This document shows, in pieces, positions 40,654 to 49,750 of a stretch of 64,000 nt of DNA (position 1 is its first letter; every line of letters begins with the position of its first letter). The notes under the pieces are model-generated. The model did not search any database and was not told where the DNA came from. It saw only the letters and a program-made list of their open reading frames with translations. A program made the position numbers and the translations under genes. Source of the stretch: CAVZRC01 sp963777695 (lineage in GTDB: Bacteria > Planctomycetota > Planctomycetia > Isosphaerales > Isosphaeraceae); contig CAVZRC010000004.1 in assembly GCA_963777695.1 (NCBI GenBank), positions 3,906,001-3,970,000 of the forward strand, written 5' to 3'.

Positions 40654-43556
40654 CAGTTGCGCGGCGCGGCGGGTGTGACGGCGAAGGCATTGGTGGTGGC
40701 CCCTGCGAGTCCGGTGGCGCCGGCCTGGATCGCATAGCTCGTCCCGGCCTGGTCGTCGGTCAAGCCGGAGAAACTCGCCACGCCGCCGGAGGCTGCGACC
40801 CTGAGCGTGCCGTTCAGGCCGCTCCCGCCGGTCAGTGCGAGGGTCACGTTGCCGATGTAATCGGGCTCGGCGTTGCCGTAGGCATCTTCGACGGCAACCG
40901 AGAGCCCGAAGCCACTGCCAGCCATGATGGTCAACGCGGGTTGTGAGGCGATCACCAGTTGCGCCGGCGCGGCGGGTGTGACGGCGAAGGCGAGCGTCGT
41001 CACCGCGGACAAGCCGTTACTCGTGGCCGTGAGGGCATAGCCGGAACCGGTCTCATCGAGGGTCAGACCGGAGAAGTCCGCCACGCCATCGCTGGCGGGG
41101 ATCGTGAGCGTCCCGTTCAGTCCGGTCCCGCCGGACAGGGCGAGCGTGACATCGCCGTTGAAGCTCGGCTCGGCGTTGCCGAAGGCGTCCTCGACCGATA
41201 CGACCAGGCCGAAGCCGGCGCCGGCCGCGATGCTCGACGGGGGCTCTTCGGAGATCACCAGTTGCGCCGGCGCGGCGGGTATCACGGCGAAGGCATTGGT
41301 GGTGGCGGCGGTCAGGCCATTGCTCGTGACCTCGAGGGTGTAGCCGTCGCCGGCCTGGTCGAGTGTGAGGTCGGAGAAATCCGCCACGCCATCGCTGGTG
41401 GTGGCCATGAGCGTGCCGATGAGGCTGGCCCCGCCCGGCCCGCCGGCTAGGGCGACGGTCACATCGCCGTCGAAGCTCGTCTCGAGGTTTCCATAGGCGT
41501 CCTCGACCGACACCGACAGCCCGAATCCGTTGCCCGCCGTCACGGCCTGCCCGGGTCCAGTAGAGACGACGAGCTGCGTGCCCGTCCCGGTGGTGATGTC
41601 GAACGGCTGGGTGGTCGCGGACGACAATCCGCTCGCGGTCGCCTGGATCGTGTATCCGTTCCCTGCGTTGTCCAGGGTCAGGCCGGAGAAATCCGCCACG
41701 CCGCCGTCGGCCGTGGCCGTGAGGTCCCCGAGGAGGTTACCCCCGGCCGGATCGGACCCGAGCGCGAGCATGACGCTGCCGGCATAGCCCGTCTCGAGAT
41801 TGCCGTATGCGTCCTCCACATCGACCGTGAGGCCGAACCCGCTGCCGGCCGCGATGCGCGACGGCGGCTGGTCGGCGATGACGAGCTGCGACGGCGCCGC
41901 GGGGACCACATTGAAGGCGCCCGAGGTCGCGTCCCCGTAACTTCCGGCATCCACCTGGAGGGAGTAGCCGGTCCCGGCGCCGTCGATCGAGAGCCCCGAG
42001 AAGGTAGCGACGCCGTTGTCGATCGTCGCGGTCAGCGTTCCATTCAGGGAGGCCCCGCCCGGGTCGTTCGCCAGGGAGAGCGTGACGGTGCCGGTCGCGC
42101 CGGTCATGACCTGGCCACCGGGGCCTTCGACCGCAACGGTCAGCCCGAACGAGCTGCCGGCGTCCACGCTGCCGGTTGGCTGCGATGTCACGACGAGCTG
42201 GTTGCTCATTTCATAGGATGCGAGGTCGGGCACCAGCAGGTTGGCCACCGGCGTGCCCAGGCCCGTCACGTAATCGTACCCGGGCGTCGTGTAGTCGCCG
42301 TTGTATCCGGTCGTGATGTCGTGGAAGTCGGCCGACGGGAGCGAGTAGAGGGCGGGCAGGGTCTGCGAGGGGCCGTCGAGCGTCGTGCCGCCCATGGCGA
42401 CCCGGCCCTGGTCGGCGATCGCGATCAGGGCGGCCCAGGCCGGCGCGGCCAGGCTGGTGCCGCCCATCACATCCCAAGGGCCCCCGCCCGTGTTGTCATA
42501 CGAGTCGTAGCCGGCGACGCCCGGGTTATGGTCGGAGTCGAAAGAAACGTCGGGGATCGTCCGGTATCCCGTGCTCTGCACGCCCTCCTGGTAGGACGGC
42601 TCGGACTCGTACTGGCTGATCCCGCCGCCGCTGCTGCCCCAGCCGATCTCGTTCTGGTAGGTGCCATCGTCGCCGAGGGTGAGCGTCGTACCGCCGGCCG
42701 CCACCACGTTCGGAGAGAATGCCGGGGCGAGGCCCGGGACCCCGCCATCGCCCGAGGCCGCCACGAAGGTCACGCCCTGATGGCCGTACGGCGTCTCGAA
42801 GTAAGTATCATAATTCGTCTCGCCGTCGAATTCGGAACTGCCCCAGCTCACGGAGACGGTCGAGACGCCGGGGAGATCCGCCGCGACGAGGATGGCGTTG
42901 TAAAGGTCGCTGAACGAGTTCGAGTTGGCCTCGACGAGGATGATGTTTGCCCCTGGGGCGATGGCGTGGGCCCACTCCACGTCCATCGCTTCCTCATATT
43001 CCCAGTTCCCGCTGGAACTGCCCGCACCGGCCGGGTCCGTGCCCGGCAGGTTGGTCGTGCCGCCGAACTCGTTGACCTTCTCGAAGCTCGGCGGGTCGGG
43101 CAGGCCGAACGCCTGATCGAACTCCGCCAGGTCGCTGGTGCTGAAACTCGGCGACGTGCTGTCAACGAAGCCGGGGTCGTCGTAGGCATCCACGATCGCG
43201 ATCGTCTGACCCGATCCATCGCCGGCGATCGATCCGAACTGGATGTCCTCGATCCCGTATGCGGCCCGGATCTGCTGGGGCGTGTATCCGACCGGACTGC
43301 CGTTCCCACCCTGGGGAGTGATCGGCGCGGCCCCACCCTGGACCAGAAGCGACGCCGGCGCGATCGCGAGCGCGGACGCGATCGGTTCGGGTCCGACGAC
43401 GGCCGGCACGACCCGGATTTCCAGTTCTTCCCGAGCGGCGAGGAAGGCAAGGGCTCTGCGCGGCGGGCGCCACGGGCGGATCGTTGAGGTGGTAGCATGG
43501 CACTCTCCATAGATAGAAAAAACGGCGCAGAGTGATGATTTCAGCGCAGCCCCCAT
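40654..43556 (-). CDS. Sedolisin (S53) serine-carboxyl peptidase with Ig-like repeats, N-terminal part
   Basis: Exported peptidase of the S53 family, related to subtilisin but acting at acid pH. The N-terminus has EELEIRVVPAVVG, a variant of the planctomycete extracellular motif. The catalytic domain begins at YTPQQIRAAYGI and includes the Glu/Asp pair in WEYEEAMDVEWAHAIAPGA, VSVSWGSSE, VTFVAASGDGG, and the nucleophile Ser in GGTSLAAPAWAALIA, followed by LGTPVANLLVPDL. Five Ig-like repeats of about 92 residues follow. The frame is lost at about 40654 by one missing C. The start is uncertain: ATG 43556 is the first in frame, but the first 20 residues do not look like a leader. An extracellular role in protein turnover is likely. 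Confidence 0.88.
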
Positions 43557-44210
43557 CGGGGACGCGTCTCGTCCGTGCTTGCGCAGTTGTCGGGTGAATT
43601 TCAGGCCGGGAGAGGGTGGCTATCCCCGGCCGGTCTTCGATCAGACAGTGGTTCAGGCGGGTTTCCGCAAACTCCGCGGGCTTGGTCCATACGCCGACGA
43701 AGACCCGTGACCGGACCGATGGGCGTGCCGGCTGCGGGAGACCGCTCTGATTCCCGTAAGCTGAGGGTATTCTAACCCACAAATTGACCGGAGGTCGGAT
43801 TGATCGCTGAATGCGACGCGTGGGGAGTGGGGACTGGAGATTGGTGAGTGGAGAGTGAAGAAGACGGCTATTCACAGGCCCTCGATGGTGAGGACGATTG
43901 CAAGGAGTTTGGAGACAGCCTGGTGACCACGGTCACGACCGTGGTCACCAGTAGCGATCGCCGAACCCACGCCAGGCTTTCGGCCGAGACCGCTTTGGAC
44001 TTGAGCGAAAATCGGCCGTCTGCTATGTATCTCCAAGGTCAGGCTCCGGGCCATTCCGTGGCGCCCGCTCGGGATCCGCATCGCCAGGCAGGCGAGCGAC
44101 CCGCCGCGACCGTCGCCACTGATTCCACGATCCGTCGCCACTCTTATCCCGGGATCTCCCGAACGCGTCGGGGTCCTGAGCCCGCCAGCTCGGCAAGGAG
44201 GCCTCCTGGC
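43557..44210. other. Divergent intergenic region with a strong palindrome
   Basis: About 650 bases between the S53 gene and the plus-strand exported-protein gene. It contains a purine-rich stretch (about 43818-43860) and the perfect hairpin at 43922-43949. The open frame running from 43848 into the next gene is not conserved-looking, and the true start there is 44211. Confidence 0.45.
43922..43949. promoter_or_regulatory. Perfect 12-base-pair hairpin or operator
   Basis: GGTGACCACGGT and ACCGTGGTCACC flank a 4-base loop (CACG), giving a perfect stem of 12 pairs. It lies about 260 bases upstream of the exported-protein gene. There is no T-run, so a simple terminator is unlikely. A protein-binding palindrome or RNA hairpin is possible. 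Confidence 0.5.
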
Positions 44211-45596
44211 ATGAACCGCCGCACGGCACTCTTCTCGTCGATGTTCCTGGGAGCCCTCCTCCCGCGAAGCCTCCATGCGCAAGGCCAGGGCCGTCGGCTT
44301 GCGGTCCGCGACCGCGACAAGGCCGCCGAGCTGCGCCCGGTTGACCCCCCGGCGGACGACGCCGAGCCCGCGGGCGCCGACTCCGATCAGATCCCCCTCC
44401 AGGCCGGTTTCAAGTTCAAATCGTGGGATATCTCGGGCTATACGGGCATCCGCGAACACAAGGCCCCCCCCGAGAAGGCCCTCATCGACTGGATCTTCCT
44501 CCGAACCGCGCCCTCCGACTGGCACGGCGACCGTCTCGCCGCTCTCTGGGCCGATCGGAGTAAGCTCTACGCCTACAATTCGCCCGAGATCCTCAAGCAA
44601 GTCAACGACATCGTCCAGCGGTTCACCGCCTCGGTCGAGGACATTCTGTCGGTCAACGTCCGAATCGTGGCGGCCGTCGACCCGCGATGGCGCTATACCG
44701 TCTACTGGCACCTTACCTACGTGGGCGGCGGCCCGCAGGGCCAGCAGATCTGGACGATGAAGATGCAGGACGCCGCGCTGGTCCTCTCGCAGATGTCGAT
44801 TCAGCAAGGCTTCCGGACGCTCGCCCGCGGCAGCCTGGAGATGATCAACGGCCAGACCGTCAAGTGGAAGACCCAGGAGGAGCGCACGTTCGTCGGCGGC
44901 CTCCAGCGCGACAGCTCGGCCGGGATCTCCTTCCAGCCCCGTCCCGAGAAGCTCAACGAGGGGGTCGTCCTGAAGCTCAGCCCACTCTTGACCTTCAATG
45001 GCGACGGCGTCAACGCGAAGATCGACCTGACGGTCAACACCCTCCGCACCTTGCACCGCACACGGGTGATCGCCCCGCGAGAGATTGGCGCGGGCGGCGA
45101 GACCACGATCGAGGTCCCCGAAGCGACCGAGACCCACCTGGAACAGACGGTCAAGAACTGGCCGCTGGGCCAGACCCTGGTCATCTCCTGCGGGATCCAG
45201 CCGGGGATCCTCGACAAGAAGAGCGGCCTCTTCAACCTGCCCATCCCGGGGACCTTCCCGACCGCCACTGAGGTCCTCGTCTTCCTCGATGTCGTCAAGG
45301 CCGAGCGACGCCGGGCGCCCGTGCGCGATCCCGAACCGCCTGCTCCCCGCCGCTCCCCGACGCCCCGCGCCACGAAGCCGATTCCGAACCGGTCGACGCC
45401 AATCCCGAGTAGGCGACCGGTGATCATTGCACCTGATTGCATGGTTTGGCCGGACGATTGTCCTGCAACCTTGGGCTTCAGCCCGATCCTTCGCTCAGGT
45501 GAGATGTTCGTCGGGGAGTGTCGGAAGAAGGATTGCCTCCGCGCTTTACCTGTCGCTCAATATAATCGTAATGGGCAATCGCTCGATGCGAGTTGA
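44211..45596 (+). CDS. Exported protein, possibly secretin-like
   Basis: Secreted or periplasmic protein of about 400-460 residues. ATG 44211 follows AAGGAGG and opens a signal peptide (MNRRTALFSSMFLGALLPRSLHA). The C-terminal half has GVVLKLSPLLTFNGDGVNAKIDLTVNTL, TTIEVPEATETHLEQTV, LGQTLVISCGIQPG and TEVLVFLDVVKA, a pattern of strands that recalls the secretin/GspD beta-domain. This similarity is weak and by eye. The frame as given runs to 45596, with a Cys-containing tail of odd composition. One indel near 45340-45370 would instead end the protein at HEADSEPVDANPE and stop TAG 45410-45412, which looks more natural. The role is unknown. Confidence 0.65.
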   Translation: MNRRTALFSSMFLGALLPRSLHAQGQGRRLAVRDRDKAAELRPVDPPADDAEPAGADSDQIPLQAGFKFKSWDISGYTGIREHKAPPEKALIDWIFLRTAPSDWHGDRLAALWADRSKLYAYNSPEILKQVNDIVQRFTASVEDILSVNVRIVAAVDPRWRYTVYWHLTYVGGGPQGQQIWTMKMQDAALVLSQMSIQQGFRTLARGSLEMINGQTVKWKTQEERTFVGGLQRDSSAGISFQPRPEKLNEGVVLKLSPLLTFNGDGVNAKIDLTVNTLRTLHRTRVIAPREIGAGGETTIEVPEATETHLEQTVKNWPLGQTLVISCGIQPGILDKKSGLFNLPIPGTFPTATEVLVFLDVVKAERRRAPVRDPEPPAPRRSPTPRATKPIPNRSTPIPSRRPVIIAPDCMVWPDDCPATLGFSPILRSGEMFVGECRKKDCLRALPVAQYNRNGQSLDAS

Positions 45597-45671
45597 CAGG
45601 TAGCCGCATACTTGAGTAGACCACGACGGGCGTAGCTCTTGGTCCGTCGCGTCTTCAAGAGGGAGACAATC

Positions 45672-46922
45672 ATGAGGAATGAAAGCCCGATCTCGATCGG
45701 TTGGAGGCCGATCCTGGCGCATGCCGCCACGGTGGCGGTGACCTTGATCCTGGTGGCGGTCCTGTTCGGCGATCGCCTGGGATTGCGTCGGCCCCCCCTG
45801 GCGCAGATCCGGGGCGGGCTCAACGAGCGGGTCGCGCCGGTCCCCCCCAACCCGCAGCCGTTCGACCCGGCATCCCGCGAAAACGCCGATCCGGCCGACG
45901 GCGTCATGGGCTCGCGATCGACCCCGCCGCCGCCGGAAGACATGCTCAAGGGCCTCGACCCCGACGAGCGGAATAACATCCGGGTCTATACGGCGGTCAA
46001 CCGGAGCGTCGTGAACATCACGACCGAGGCCGAGGGCCTGGGCTTCTTCGGCGACGAGACGTCCTCGGGCAGCGGCTCGGGCTTCATCTTCGACAAGGCC
46101 GGCCACATCCTGACCAACTGCCACGTCATCCAGGACGCCGACTCGGTCCGGGTCAAGCTCTACGACGGATCGGCCCACGACGCCCGGGTCATCGGCGCCG
46201 ACCTGGCCAACGACGTGGCCGTGCTGAGGATCCAGGTGCCGGCCGAGAAGCTGGTGCCGGTGAAATTCGGCGATTCCGCGAAGGTCATGGTCGGCCAGAA
46301 GATCCTGGCGCTGGGCAATCCGTTCGGGCTGGAACGGACGCTGACCTCGGGGATCATCAGCAGCCTGGACCGGTCTTTCAAGGCCAAGAACGGCCGGATG
46401 ATCAAGGGGATCATCCAGACGGACGCGGCGATCAACCCGGGCAACTCGGGCGGCCCGCTGCTAAATTCGCGGGGCGAGGTGATCGGGATGAACACGGCGA
46501 TCGTCAGCCAGGTGGGGCAGTCGGCGGGGATCAGCTTCGCGGTGCCGATCAACGGCATCGTGCGAATCCTCGACCAGTTGATCCGCAACGGCCGTGTGAT
46601 CCGGGCCGACCTGGGGATCAGCCGGATCTTCGCGACCGAGCACGGCCTGCTGATCGTGGCGATGGTGAAGGGCGGCCCGGCCGAGCAGGCGGGGCTCCAG
46701 GGCGTGCGCGTGCGGGTCGAGCGGCTCGGCCAGGGCTTCTTGCGTCGCACGATCGACCCCGACAGCGCCGACATGATCGTCGCCATCGAGCACAAGCGGG
46801 TACACACCCTCGAGGAGCTGCTGACCGAGGTCGAGAAGCACCGGCCTGGCCAGACCATCCGCGTCACCGTCATCCGCGACGGCAAGCCGATCGATGTCCC
46901 GGTCGAGCTCGGGCAGTCGTGA
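45672..46922 (+). CDS. HtrA/DegP-like serine protease with PDZ domain
   Basis: Envelope quality-control protease of the S1C (trypsin-like) family, 416 residues. There is an N-terminal membrane anchor or signal (ILAHAATVAVTLILVAVLFG), a Pro-rich linker, then the protease domain with the catalytic His in ILTNCHVIQ, Asp in LANDVAVLRIQ and Ser in INPGNSGGPLLN. One C-terminal PDZ-like domain follows (LGISRIFATEHGLLIVAMVKGGPAEQAGLQG...GQTIRVTVIRDGKPI). ATG 45672 has GAGGGAGA upstream. The frame is intact. It would degrade or chaperone misfolded proteins outside the cytoplasm. I give no gene symbol because several HtrA paralogues are common in this phylum. Confidence 0.93.
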   Translation: MRNESPISIGWRPILAHAATVAVTLILVAVLFGDRLGLRRPPLAQIRGGLNERVAPVPPNPQPFDPASRENADPADGVMGSRSTPPPPEDMLKGLDPDERNNIRVYTAVNRSVVNITTEAEGLGFFGDETSSGSGSGFIFDKAGHILTNCHVIQDADSVRVKLYDGSAHDARVIGADLANDVAVLRIQVPAEKLVPVKFGDSAKVMVGQKILALGNPFGLERTLTSGIISSLDRSFKAKNGRMIKGIIQTDAAINPGNSGGPLLNSRGEVIGMNTAIVSQVGQSAGISFAVPINGIVRILDQLIRNGRVIRADLGISRIFATEHGLLIVAMVKGGPAEQAGLQGVRVRVERLGQGFLRRTIDPDSADMIVAIEHKRVHTLEELLTEVEKHRPGQTIRVTVIRDGKPIDVPVELGQS

Positions 46923-47005
46923 TCGAAGCCGGGCGTCGGGGAGTCGGTTCTCCGAGTGATGAGCAAGTCGTGGCCGGTCGTCCCGGACAGAGCACAGGAG
47001 GTTCG

Positions 47006-47291
47006 ATGTCGTCCCAACACAACCCTATACCGATACCGCGTCGCCCCTTCGTCGGGTTCGACCGCGAGCGGCCGCCTTGAGCAACTCAAGCCCGACTTGC
47101 TCAAGGCGGCCGAGGGCCAGTGGGTTGTCATCGTCGGCGACGAGCTGATCGGCCCGATGGAGAACGACGAGGAGGCCCAGCGTGCGGGCCATCAACGGTT
47201 CGGCCTGGGGCCGCTTTACATCAAACAGGTCCTCGCCCGGGAGCCGCCACCCGTCGAGCTCCCCTTCGGACTGGTCCCATGCCAAATCTGA
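47006..47291 (+). CDS. Small DUF5678-like protein (frameshifted)
   Basis: Short protein of about 95 residues. ATG 47006 has a perfect AGGAGG six bases upstream and gives MSSQHNPIPIPRRPFVGFDRERPP before a TGA at 47078. The next frame continues LEQLKPDLLKAAEGQWVVIVGDELIGPMENDEEAQ and LGPLYIKQVL, ending at 47291. The LLKAAEGQWVVIVGDELIG core resembles DUF5678, a small family often placed before retropepsin-like proteins. One missing or extra base at about 47070, within the 16-base inverted repeat, separates the halves. The downstream partner gene is truncated (see 47279-47377). Function is not known. Confidence 0.62.
47069..47112. repeat. 16-base perfect inverted repeat inside the DUF5678-like gene
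   Basis: CGGCCGCCTTGAGCAA at 47069-47084 and TTGCTCAAGGCGGCCG at 47097-47112, with a 12-base loop. It sits exactly at the point where the reading frame is lost, so it could be a recombination or sequencing trouble spot. Confidence 0.8.
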
Positions 47292-47377
47292 CGCTTCCGG
47301 TCGGGACGGGTCGAGGTCCGATCATCGAGTTATTCGTGACAAACAGCCAGCTCATCATTTCCGACACACGCCAATGA
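47279..47377 (+). pseudogene. Truncated retropepsin-like protein remnant
   Basis: ATG 47279 overlaps the end of the DUF5678-like gene and reads MPNLTLPVGTGRGPIIELFV before diverging and stopping at 47377 after 32 residues. The opening LTLPVGxxGPIIEL is what I recall for aspartyl-protease-like proteins that follow DUF5678 genes, but the catalytic Asp-Thr/Ser-Gly motif is missing because the gene stops before it. I read it as the cut-off start of such a gene. The evidence is short. Confidence 0.4.
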
Positions 47378-47386
47378 GAAGCACGC

Positions 47387-48223
47387 ATGAGCGAACACTC
47401 CCAGATCGAATGGACCGACGCGACGTGGAATCCCGTGCGGGGTTGTACGAAGATCACCCCCGGTTGCGATCACTGCTACGCGGAGACGTTCGCCGAGCGG
47501 TTTCGCGGAGTCGAAGGACACCCCTACGAGCAAGGTTTTGATCTCCGCCTCGTCCCGGAGAAGCTGGCCGAACCGCTCCGCTGGAAGACCCCGAAGTCGG
47601 TCTTCGTGAATTCGATGAGCGACCTTTTCCACAAGGATGTGGCGGAGGACTACGTCGAAGCGGTCTGCCGAACGATGGAGCGGGCCAACTGGCATACCTA
47701 CCAGGTATTGACCAAGCGGTCGTCTCGGATGCGGGACATGCTTCGAGGCCGCATCCGGTTCGCCGCGGACATCCCTCACATCTGGTGGGGCGTCAGCGTG
47801 GAGGACCGGGTCCACGGCTTGATCCGGATCGACCACCTCCGCCAGGCGCCCGCCGCCGTCCGGTTCCTCTCGATCGAGCCGCTGCTCGAGGACCTGGGTC
47901 AGGTCAATCTGGAGGGAATTCACTGGATGATCGTCGGCGGCGAGAGCGGGCCGGGGGCGCGGCCGATGCGGAAGGAATGGGTGATCTCCCTGCGCGATCA
48001 GTGCGAGCAGGCCCGAGTCCCCTTCTTCTTCAAGCAATGGGGCGGCGTCCGCAAGAGCAAGACCGGACGGGAACTGGACGGAAAAACCTACGACGGTCTT
48101 CCGACCCGGGTCGAGTTGCCCGTCATGGACCATCACTCAAGGATGGCCGCGATCGACGAAATCGAAGCGTTGTACCCTGCCGAGCACAAGCGTTTGCCGC
48201 CGGGACTCCTCGCCATGGTGTAG
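47387..48223 (+). CDS. Phage Gp37/Gp68 family (DUF5131) protein
   Basis: Protein of 278 residues of the DUF5131 family, found in phages and bacteria. It opens SEHSQIEWTDATWNPVRGCTKITPGCDHCYAE, with three cysteines (Cys-x6-Cys-x2-Cys) that could bind a metal or iron-sulfur cluster. It continues with LRWKTPKSVFVNSMSDLFH, YQVLTKRSSRM, WWGVSVEDR, LSIEPLLEDLG, WMIVGGESGPGARPM and VPFFFKQWGG. The family is radical-SAM-like in appearance and is often paired with a three-Cys-motif partner protein (TcmP); no such partner is visible here. The frame is intact and ends 10 bases from the convergent redox operon. Its biochemical role is not established. Confidence 0.9.
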   Translation: MSEHSQIEWTDATWNPVRGCTKITPGCDHCYAETFAERFRGVEGHPYEQGFDLRLVPEKLAEPLRWKTPKSVFVNSMSDLFHKDVAEDYVEAVCRTMERANWHTYQVLTKRSSRMRDMLRGRIRFAADIPHIWWGVSVEDRVHGLIRIDHLRQAPAAVRFLSIEPLLEDLGQVNLEGIHWMIVGGESGPGARPMRKEWVISLRDQCEQARVPFFFKQWGGVRKSKTGRELDGKTYDGLPTRVELPVMDHHSRMAAIDEIEALYPAEHKRLPPGLLAMV

Positions 48224-48233
48224 CGGCGCCGCG

Positions 48234-48971
48234 TCACCGATCGAAAGCGGTCCCGTGGGAGGCGTCGAGGTCGAGCCATGAGACGACGGTCTGGAGACTC
48301 CGCCCTTCCGGTCCGAGGCGGAAGATCGCCGCGCCTCGGGCGCCGACGTGCCGTCCGGGCCCGTAATGGAGCAACGGGACCCGCGCGATCCGGAGCTCGG
48401 TCAGTCGCTCCATCGCGGCGATGAACCGGGATCGGTCGAGAGTTCGGCCGGTCGTCTTGAGCCCTTCGACGAGCAGTCGCGCCACGGCGTCCGCCGCCGT
48501 CGCGTCCAGTCCGTCGGCGAAGTCGGGGGCAGCGAGCAGCAGGCGCCCGACGAGGTCCGGTCGTGGCCGCGAGAGGATCGCCGCGGCCAGGGCCCGCGGG
48601 ACGAGGAAAACGAGGGCCGGGTCGCGACCGATTGCCTCGCCGACTATCCGGTCAACGAGGCTGGGGTCGGCCGGCCCGACGAGCAGGACCGCGCGGCAAC
48701 CGACCGCGATGTCGCCCGCCGCGACCGGGCGGCATATGACGTCCATCGCGCCGGAATCTAGGAGCTGACGGGCGAGCGAATTCCCGAGCGCCTCGGATTG
48801 TCGGGACGGGCCGTGCAGGACGGCGAGCCTTCCTTCAAACCCGATCCGTTCCCGCGCCGCCAGCCTCGCGAGCGCCCGGGCCTGGCCCGCATGCCCGCTC
48901 ACGAGTGCGAAGGTCCGCTCCTCCGTCTCGTCGGTCGTCTCTCCGATCGGATCGGGCTGGAGCGAGATCAA
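48234..48971 (-). CDS. Periplasmic ligand-binding part of a cytochrome c fusion protein
   Basis: C-terminal half of a gene whose N-terminal half is at 48968-49750. The fold reads as a type I periplasmic binding (branched-chain amino-acid receptor-like) domain: FALVSGHAGQARALARLA, RLAVLHGPSRQSEALGNSLARQLLDSG, VLLVGPADPSLVDRIVGEAIG, LLLAAPDFADG and DATAADAVARLLVEGLKTTG. The upstream frame ends in TTGA, overlapping the TTG that opens this frame, so it could be a coupled second gene. However, the binding domain clearly begins in the upstream frame (ACFNAVNLKGGVFRRRLDLITEVG), so one indel near 48971-48990 is more likely. The ligand is unknown. Confidence 0.75.
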   Translation of the reverse strand: MISLQPDPIGETTDETEERTFALVSGHAGQARALARLAARERIGFEGRLAVLHGPSRQSEALGNSLARQLLDSGAMDVICRPVAAGDIAVGCRAVLLVGPADPSLVDRIVGEAIGRDPALVFLVPRALAAAILSRPRPDLVGRLLLAAPDFADGLDATAADAVARLLVEGLKTTGRTLDRSRFIAAMERLTELRIARVPLLHYGPGRHVGARGAAIFRLGPEGRSLQTVVSWLDLDASHGTAFDR

Positions 48972-49750
48972 GGGGGCTGGTCCCGCCGACGCGCGCTGGG
49001 GTCGGGCCAGGGGATTTGGGGGGAGACGTCCACGAACGCGAACGCGGTGTCGCCGGCCATCCCGACCTCCGTGATGAGGTCCAGCCGCCGCCGGAAGACC
49101 CCGCCCTTAAGGTTGACCGCGTTGAAGCAGGCGCGGACGGCCGCGACCGCTTTCGGGCTCGCATCGCGTGCCAGGCCGATTCGCACCGCGTCCGCCGTCA
49201 CGCCGGGGCTGGCGGGCCCGTCGTCGAGCTCCTGGAGATACGCCACCAGGTCGGCGAGGTCCTCCGTGCTGAGCTCGTATCGAGGCATCGTGGCGCCGAG
49301 TTTCTCGCCGGCAGGGTCGAACCCGAGCGCGACCGCACGGGCGAAGAGCGCCCGCGAATACGGTGGACGACTCCGCCCATCGGAACGGGTCACGCCGTGA
49401 GGGCGCGTCAGCGCCGACCATGAGATATCCGAGGGTACGACACCCCCTTCGGACTTGCCGTAACCGTCCTCGCCGTGACACTGGACGCACGCCAGCAGCG
49501 AGGCCGCCACCGGTGGGCCGTCGCCGATCCGGGCGGTGATCGGCCGGCCCGACGGGCTCGCGCCGGTCGTGTAGATCGCCCGCCCGCGCATCGCCTGCGC
49601 GGGGCGTTCCGTCGAGACCCTGGGCGACGTCGGGCCCGCGGCGGGTCGGGCCGGCGAAGCCTCCCGCACACAGCCAATCGGCGATGCGACGGCGAGCACG
49701 ACGACAACCCACGCGGCTCGCGCGCGTGTCAACTCACCCTGCCTTGCCAT
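48968..49750 (-). CDS. Cytochrome c lipoprotein-like N-terminal part of a binding-protein fusion
   Basis: Exported c-type cytochrome. The leader is AAWVVVVLAVASPIGCVRE, with a possible lipobox Cys. The single haem site is CVQCH in LLACVQCHGEDGYG, and the likely axial Met is in GATMPRYELSTEDLADLVAYLQEL. After the haem domain the sequence opens a type I periplasmic binding fold (VRIGLARDASPKAVAAVRACFNAVNLKGGVF...DLITEVG) that continues in the next frame. It overlaps the upstream SCO gene by 17 bases, indicating an operon. A haem domain joined to a ligand-binding receptor suggests redox sensing or electron transfer tied to substrate capture; this is inference. Confidence 0.82.
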   Translation of the reverse strand: MARQGELTRARAAWVVVVLAVASPIGCVREASPARPAAGPTSPRVSTERPAQAMRGRAIYTTGASPSGRPITARIGDGPPVAASLLACVQCHGEDGYGKSEGGVVPSDISWSALTRPHGVTRSDGRSRPPYSRALFARAVALGFDPAGEKLGATMPRYELSTEDLADLVAYLQELDDGPASPGVTADAVRIGLARDASPKAVAAVRACFNAVNLKGGVFRRRLDLITEVGMAGDTAFAFVDVSPQIPWPDPSARRRDQPP

